A DNA stretch of 10,822 nucleotides from the NCBI GenBank assembly GCA_002796045.1, contig PCVM01000073.1, forward strand, positions 1 to 10,822, read 5' to 3'. Source of the stretch: Candidatus Roizmanbacteria bacterium CG11_big_fil_rev_8_21_14_0_20_36_8. GTDB taxonomy: Bacteria; Patescibacteriota; Microgenomatia; UBA1406; GWC2-37-13. Both the position numbers and the translations under genes were made by a program. Below the pieces are notes generated by a model. The model did no database searches, was not told the origin of the DNA, and saw nothing but the letters and a program-made list of their open reading frames with translations. The number at the start of each line of letters is the position of its first letter. Within the stretch, counting starts at the first letter, position 1. Of the stretch, positions 6,906 through 10,822 are shown in pieces.

Positions 6906-9815
6906 ATGAAATTCAATGAACAACACACGGTAGAAAACTACATCATCAAGTTTCTTAAAGAGAAGCTCGGTTTTGAGTACATTGCTCCTGAAGTTTTTTC
7001 GACCTATCGCGATTTAGAGACGGAGTATATTGTGCGGCCGCTTTTGGAGCGCGCCGTAGGCGCGCTCAATCCAGGCATTTCACCAACCGAAGTGGCGAGT
7101 GTAGTGCGTGAAGTGGCAAAGATAGACACGAACGAAGGTTTTCTTACTGCACTACGCGACGGTATCAATTTGATGAACCCAGAGACACGACAGATGCAAG
7201 ACTACAAGCTCGTTGATTTTGATACTCATGCCAATAATCACTTTGTTGTCACTAATCAATTCTATTTTGAAGGAGAAACGGAAAATATTCGTCCCGACAT
7301 TTTGATTTTCCTCAATGGTTTACCGATTGTCGATATCGAAGCCAAGAGTCCAACCGCTTCGGAGGGAGTGACTTTTGAGAATGCGATTGATCAGCTAAAA
7401 CGCTATGAAAAAGTAGCCAAGAAGCTCTTTTTGCCAAACTGCTTCAATATTGCCACTGACGGACTCAAAACGGTCTATGGCGCAACGTATGCACCAAAGC
7501 AGTATTTTCTTCAGTGGCGAGATGCCGAACTATCTGAAGCTCTTGGGGGTGATTTAGAAATGTCTTTGCATTCACTCTTAGAACCAGCTCGATTGCTCGA
7601 CATTATTCAAAACTTCATTTTGTTTGAAAAAGAGAAGGAGCAGAAAGTGAAAAAAATTGCTCGCTACCAACAACTTCGTGCAACTAACAAAATTGTTGAA
7701 CGAGTTGTAAATAAGGAAAAGAAGCAGGGACTTATCTGGCATACCCAAGGTTCTGGAAAGACATTCACTATGTACTTCACAGCTTGGAAACTCCGCTTTG
7801 ATAAAAAGCTTAAGAATCCGAAAGTGTTTGTGTTGGTTGACCGTATTGATCTAGATGATCAGCTTAATGAAACATTTGTGAATTGTGGAGGAAAAAATGT
7901 TGTTCGTGTTACTTCTAGAAAAGATCTTGAAGAAAAGATTAAGTCACCTGAGCGCGGTATCTTCATCTCTACTATTCAAAAGTTTAGTGAACTTGGGAAA
8001 GATATTGAAAATCTTGATGAAAACGTGATAGTGCTTTCTGATGAAGCGCACCGAGGAGATGAAGGGAAGTCCGGTATCAATATGCGTGATGCGTTCAAGA
8101 ACGCCTTCTTCTTTGGCTTCACTGGTACACCGATTGATAAGACTCACACCAATACTTTCCGAAACTACGAGGGTGACGGCATGCGGTATCTCGACTACTA
8201 CTCAATAGTTGAAGCGATTGAAGATGGGGCAACTATTCCTGTTACTTATGAAGCTCGCCTTTCCAAGTTTGCAATAGATGAAGAAAAACTTGATGAACAA
8301 TTTGAGCTTATTGCCGGTGATTTATCCGATGCACAGAAGCAGGAGCTAACCAAGAAATACGGCAGGAAAGCAGCGTTGGTAAAACTACCAAAAAGAATGG
8401 AGGCAATTGCTCGCGATATTGTTGAACACTACAAGCTATACGTTGAACCAAATGGTTTCAAGGCTCAGGTTGTAGCAATCGACCGCGATGCAGTCGCTTC
8501 GTATAAGAAACTCCTAGACAACCTAATTCCACCCGAGTGGTCGGCGGTAGTGTATTCACCAGGTGACCCAAATAGTGATGCAGATGATTTGAAGGTATAC
8601 AACACAAGTAAGCAAGAGCGTGAAGAATTGATTGAGCGCTTCAAAGACGCAAATTCACCGCTGCGCTTTTTGCTGGTGTGTGACATGCTACTCACTGGTT
8701 TCGATGCGCCAATTGAGCAAGTGATGTATCTCGATAAGCCACTCCGTGACCACAATCTCTTGCAAGCAATTGCTCGTACTAATCGCGTGTACAAGAATAA
8801 AGAAGCCGGAAAGATAATTGACTACTACGGTATAACTCGCAATCTCTATGATGCGCTAGACTTTGATGAAGACGTAGTAGATACAGCAATGATTGATATA
8901 GAACGAGTGAAAGCACGTTTTGAAGAAGTGATGAAAGAAGTCATGCGTTTGTTTCAGGGAGTGAATATAGAAGACCCGTCGATGGAGAATTTACGTCGTT
9001 GTTTGAAAATCTTCATCGACAATACTGACAAACAAAACCACTTTGTCACGAAGTATCGCAAGGTTAAAAATCTCTATGAATTTCTGTCTCCTGACCCGTT
9101 CTTGAAAACATATCTGCGCCAGTTTGAATGGCTGACAAGTTTTTACCTTGCGTATCTTAAGGAGTTTAGAAGTGAAGACGACCGTTACCTCCTTGAAGAA
9201 TATGGCGAAAAAGTCCGTAAGCTTATCGAGCAAAGTGACATTATCGACTATGAAGGTATCACCAAAAACTTCCGTGAGCTTCGTGTTGATGATCTCTATA
9301 CACTCGAACGTTTGAAGGGAATGGATGAAGAAGAGAAGGCTCTCAATCTTGAAAAGATGCTCAAGCAGGAAATCTCGATTGATATCAACGACGATCCGAC
9401 TTATGTGAAGTTTAGTGAACGACTCAAGGCGATTCGTGATGAGTTTGAGAATAGTCAAATTGACCTTGCTGAACGTATTCGTCGGTACGAGGAGCTCATG
9501 AAGGATATTCGTACCAAACGAGATGAAGCAAAAGAGCTCGGTATGGATTTGAAAGAGTATGCTTTGTTCATAATCTCGCAAGAATTCGCTCCAGATTCTG
9601 AACAACTTCGTGCTTTTATAAAAGCAGTAAAAGAACGACTTGAAGATGTGCTTGATAAAGACTGGCAAGATTCCACAAAACGAGATGTCTTTATCAAAGA
9701 TGTGAAACAAACATTACAAGAATTAATTCTGCGTGACTATCGAGGAATTGTCGAAAATAAAGATTTTCCAAAATTCCTGAACCGTCTGGTTGATGTTGTA
9801 ACCAAAAAGTTCTAG
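6906..9815 (+). CDS. hsdR: Type I restriction endonuclease subunit R
   Basis: This is the motor and nuclease subunit: it pulls DNA using ATP and cuts unmethylated DNA far from the recognition site. It has 969 residues, normal for the family. The N-terminal nuclease core has the PD-(D/E)xK pattern with RPD at 129-131 and EAK at 145-147. Superfamily 2 helicase motifs follow: Walker A HTQGSGKT (279-286), DEAH (379-382), FTGTP (405-409), LLTGFDAP (595-602) and QAIARTNR (620-627). The C-terminal third is long, helical and charged, as expected for the region that contacts the methylase. All catalytic motifs look intact. The start is the only reasonable ATG, 2 bases after the previous stop. A very strong GC hairpin lies within the first 165 bases of the gene (7047-7067). 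Confidence 0.96.
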   Translation: MKFNEQHTVENYIIKFLKEKLGFEYIAPEVFSTYRDLETEYIVRPLLERAVGALNPGISPTEVASVVREVAKIDTNEGFLTALRDGINLMNPETRQMQDYKLVDFDTHANNHFVVTNQFYFEGETENIRPDILIFLNGLPIVDIEAKSPTASEGVTFENAIDQLKRYEKVAKKLFLPNCFNIATDGLKTVYGATYAPKQYFLQWRDAELSEALGGDLEMSLHSLLEPARLLDIIQNFILFEKEKEQKVKKIARYQQLRATNKIVERVVNKEKKQGLIWHTQGSGKTFTMYFTAWKLRFDKKLKNPKVFVLVDRIDLDDQLNETFVNCGGKNVVRVTSRKDLEEKIKSPERGIFISTIQKFSELGKDIENLDENVIVLSDEAHRGDEGKSGINMRDAFKNAFFFGFTGTPIDKTHTNTFRNYEGDGMRYLDYYSIVEAIEDGATIPVTYEARLSKFAIDEEKLDEQFELIAGDLSDAQKQELTKKYGRKAALVKLPKRMEAIARDIVEHYKLYVEPNGFKAQVVAIDRDAVASYKKLLDNLIPPEWSAVVYSPGDPNSDADDLKVYNTSKQEREELIERFKDANSPLRFLLVCDMLLTGFDAPIEQVMYLDKPLRDHNLLQAIARTNRVYKNKEAGKIIDYYGITRNLYDALDFDEDVVDTAMIDIERVKARFEEVMKEVMRLFQGVNIEDPSMENLRRCLKIFIDNTDKQNHFVTKYRKVKNLYEFLSPDPFLKTYLRQFEWLTSFYLAYLKEFRSEDDRYLLEEYGEKVRKLIEQSDIIDYEGITKNFRELRVDDLYTLERLKGMDEEEKALNLEKMLKQEISIDINDDPTYVKFSERLKAIRDEFENSQIDLAERIRRYEELMKDIRTKRDEAKELGMDLKEYALFIISQEFAPDSEQLRAFIKAVKERLEDVLDKDWQDSTKRDVFIKDVKQTLQELILRDYRGIVENKDFPKFLNRLVDVVTKKF
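7047..7067. repeat. Strong GC hairpin in the early hsdR coding sequence
   Basis: GAGCGCGCC (7047-7055), loop GTA, GGCGCGCTC (7059-7067) is a perfect 9-base stem, nearly all G-C. It encodes an ERAVGAL stretch, in a gene that is otherwise AT-rich. It could slow translation or transcription early in hsdR, or be a by-product of alanine and arginine codons. Confidence 0.55.
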
Positions 9816-9820
9816 ATATC

Positions 9821-10375
9821 ATGAATAAAAAAAAGAATACACAGTTCCTTGTAAAAAATAGCGACCGAGCAAAACGCCTTCGCTTGGCTGTTTATTCTGA
9901 CACTCAAGTTGTCATAACTGTGCCAAAAGGAGCTAGTAAGATATTGGTGGAAAAATTCATAGTACAAAAAAGCGAGTGGATAGAAGAAAAAGTTGCTTAC
10001 TTTTCTCAATTTAAAAATAAGCAAATTACAAAGACTAGCGAAGCTGACTTTGTAAAATATAAAAGTGAAGCGCTCAAACTTGCTACTGAACGAGTTGAAT
10101 ATTTTAATCAGTTTTATGGTTTTTCATTTAACCAAATAACTGTTAAAAACCAAAAGACCCGCTGGGGCAGTTGCTCAACAAGAGGAAATATTAATTTCAA
10201 TTATAAGATTATCTTTTTACCAGAAGCTGTCAGAGATTACATAGTTGTACATGAACTCTGCCATCTAAAAGAGTTTAATCATTCAAGGAAATTCTGGAAT
10301 TTGATCAGTAAAACAATTCCAGAGTTAAGCGAAATAAGGAACTCCCTCCGAAAGTGGGAGATGACTGTTCAATAA
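9821..10375 (+). CDS. YgjP/SprT-like zinc metallopeptidase
   Basis: This protein of the YgjP-like (DUF45, M48-type) metallopeptidase family has 184 residues, a little shorter than the common 220-240. Zinc ligands are visible as HELCH (144-148) followed by His154 in EFNHS, giving H-E-x-x-H-x5-H. The family signature RWGSCS (114-119) precedes it. The N-terminus (about 8-50) is the usual small beta region with a VTVPKG-like strand. The substrate is not known. Relatives are frequent neighbours of hsdR in type I loci, where they may trim or clear proteins bound to DNA, but this is inference. The start ATG is 5 bases after the hsdR stop and has no ribosome binding site. This is the last gene of the operon; an 18-base inverted repeat begins right after its stop. 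Confidence 0.88.
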   Translation: MNKKKNTQFLVKNSDRAKRLRLAVYSDTQVVITVPKGASKILVEKFIVQKSEWIEEKVAYFSQFKNKQITKTSEADFVKYKSEALKLATERVEYFNQFYGFSFNQITVKNQKTRWGSCSTRGNINFNYKIIFLPEAVRDYIVVHELCHLKEFNHSRKFWNLISKTIPELSEIRNSLRKWEMTVQ

Positions 10376-10459
10376 CCTCCAGCCCTCTCCTTTTCCATAT
10401 CCAAAAAACTAAATGGGGGGCGAAAAGAAAAGGAATACTGCAAAGGAGAGGGCTGGAGG
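10376..10459. repeat. 18-base perfect inverted repeat directly after the last gene
   Basis: The arms 10376-10393 (beginning CCTCCAGCCC) and 10442-10459 (ending GGGCTGGAGG) are perfectly complementary over 18 bases, with a 48-base purine-rich spacer. The left arm starts on the base after the TAA of the metallopeptidase gene. There is no T-run after the right arm, so it is not a standard intrinsic terminator. It could protect the 3' end of the operon message, or be the first helix of the structured element that follows. The left copy also begins with a hairpin holding a CCCTCTCC motif. Confidence 0.75.
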
Positions 10460-10487
10460 ACACACCGAGCGGAGCGAGAGCGGAGAC

Positions 10488-10602
10488 GGTGGGAGGTGAG
10501 AAAGTCTGGGAGACTTTCGCAAGACCTTGCCTAGCATTTTCGAAGAAAATGATGACAAGGTATACAGCGCCTGTAAGGTGCGACAACTCCTCACTTCCCA
10601 TC
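10488..10602 (+). ncRNA. Candidate structured RNA, right copy, closed by a 13-pair stem
   Basis: GGTGGGAGGTGAG (10488-10500) pairs with CTCACTTCCCATC (10590-10602) over 13 pairs including two G-U wobbles. Inside lie three hairpins: AAAGTCT/AGACTTT with GGG loop (10501-10517); CCTTG/CAAGG (10525-10529 with 10556-10560) enclosing CATTTTC/GAAAATG with GAA loop (10535-10551); and GCGCC-TGTAA-GGTGC (10567-10581), also with one wobble. All three wobbles are G-U only if the plus strand is transcribed, and would be C-A mismatches on the minus strand, so the plus strand is favoured. The element would be read at the end of the operon message and is followed by the terminator at 10654-10688. Its motifs reappear in the left flank. 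No known RNA family is recognised. Confidence 0.45.
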
Positions 10603-10653
10603 ACTTCGTGATTTAAATAAAGTTCGAGCAAGAGATATAATAAGACCACTCGT

Positions 10654-10688
10654 AATAATATTAGCGCCGGCGGGCGCTTTTATTATTT
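10654..10688 (+). terminator. Intrinsic terminator of the operon
   Basis: AGCGCC (10663-10668), loop GGCG, GGCGCT (10673-10678) form a GC-rich hairpin. AT-rich outer arms AATAATA (10654-10660) and TATTATT (10681-10687) extend it, leaving two T-T mismatches. A TTTTATTATTT tract follows the GC core. This is a classic factor-independent terminator for the plus strand, about 280 bases after the last gene, so the structured element would be part of the same transcript. Confidence 0.8.
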
Positions 10689-10800
10689 GAGTGGAGATGG
10701 GGGTAATTGAAACCTGGCGGTCACAAATTTGCTGACGCTCATAAGTGCCGCGGGTCACACCTCGTCTGTTTTGGCATTAGGAATAGCCAAAACATGACTC

Positions 10801-10822
10801 CGGCGAGTTCAAGTCTCCCGCA
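10801..10822 (+). tRNA. Possible tRNA 3' portion, cut by the window end
   Basis: GTTCAAGTC (10807-10815) matches the invariant T-loop pattern (G-TTC-A/G-A-N-N-C), and the flanks GCGAG and CTCCC pair at four of five positions. The acceptor 3' strand would lie beyond the window. I could not build a convincing D-arm or anticodon arm from the upstream bases, so this may be chance. A CTCATAA stretch at 10738-10744 resembles a methionine anticodon loop but lacks a stem. Confidence 0.15.

Larger units (their letters stand above)
10376..10822. other. Non-coding right flank with hairpins
   Basis: No convincing gene lies in this 447-base stretch. It holds, in order, the 18-base inverted repeat, the structured element (10488-10602), an intrinsic terminator and about 130 bases of unassigned sequence. 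In that last part TTTTGGC (10769-10775) pairs perfectly with GCCAAAA (10786-10792). Near the window end GTTCAAGTC (10807-10815) looks like a tRNA T-loop, but the window stops before a tRNA could be confirmed. Overlapping short frames on both strands (10354-10611 plus, 10305-10649 minus) are explained by the repeats and show no protein-like character. Confidence 0.6.

Noticed and set aside
8991..9710. A 239-codon minus-strand frame inside hsdR.
   Set aside because: It is an antisense shadow of the helical, charged C-terminal part of hsdR, whose sense frame is clearly the conserved one.
845..10375. Use of TGA as a sense codon, as in some candidate phyla.
   Set aside because: All genes are complete and full-length when TGA is read as a stop, and no in-frame TGA interrupts any of them.
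10305..10649. Overlapping frames of 85-114 codons on both strands of the right flank.
   Set aside because: They run through the inverted repeat and the structured element, overlap the metallopeptidase gene, and have low-complexity, unprotein-like composition.

Overview
The window looks like a defence island from a bacterium of moderate-to-low GC (roughly 40% by eye). The organism is most likely a member of the Candidate Phyla Radiation (Patescibacteria). This is an inference and not firm. It rests on the lack of recognisable Shine-Dalgarno sequences before any of the seven complete genes, on stop codons that are only TAA or TAG (four each), and on the general style of the intergenic DNA. All reading frames are consistent with the standard genetic code.

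Layout. Positions 1-276 hold the 3' end of a YceI-like gene, followed by a terminator-like hairpin (322-361). Positions 277-844 are non-coding and rich in hairpins. From 845 to 10375 seven genes run in the same direction with gaps of only 2-25 bases, so they almost certainly form one operon. They are hsdM with an added N-terminal MerR-like DNA-binding domain, a RhuM-family gene, an unrecognised coiled-coil gene with two membrane segments, hsdS, an unrecognised gene with one hydrophobic segment and a beta-rich C-terminus, hsdR, and a YgjP/SprT-like zinc metallopeptidase. Positions 10376-10822 are again non-coding and hairpin-rich, with a clear intrinsic terminator at 10654-10688.

Function. HsdM, HsdS and HsdR together make a complete type I restriction-modification enzyme: modification by M and S, ATP-driven translocation and cleavage by R. 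No frameshift or missing catalytic motif is visible. RhuM and YgjP-like proteins are known passengers of type I loci. The two unrecognised proteins sit directly before and after hsdS. Both have predicted membrane-inserting segments, which makes them candidates for an extra membrane-linked defence or safety module tied to the restriction enzyme.

The most unusual signal is outside the genes. The left flank read on the minus strand (about 640-775) and the right flank read on the plus strand (about 10376-10602) share a series of short conserved motifs in the same order. Between these motifs lie hairpins whose sequences differ but which still pair. This is the pattern expected of a structured RNA, or of a folding single-stranded DNA site, present in two diverged copies facing outward at the two edges of the island.
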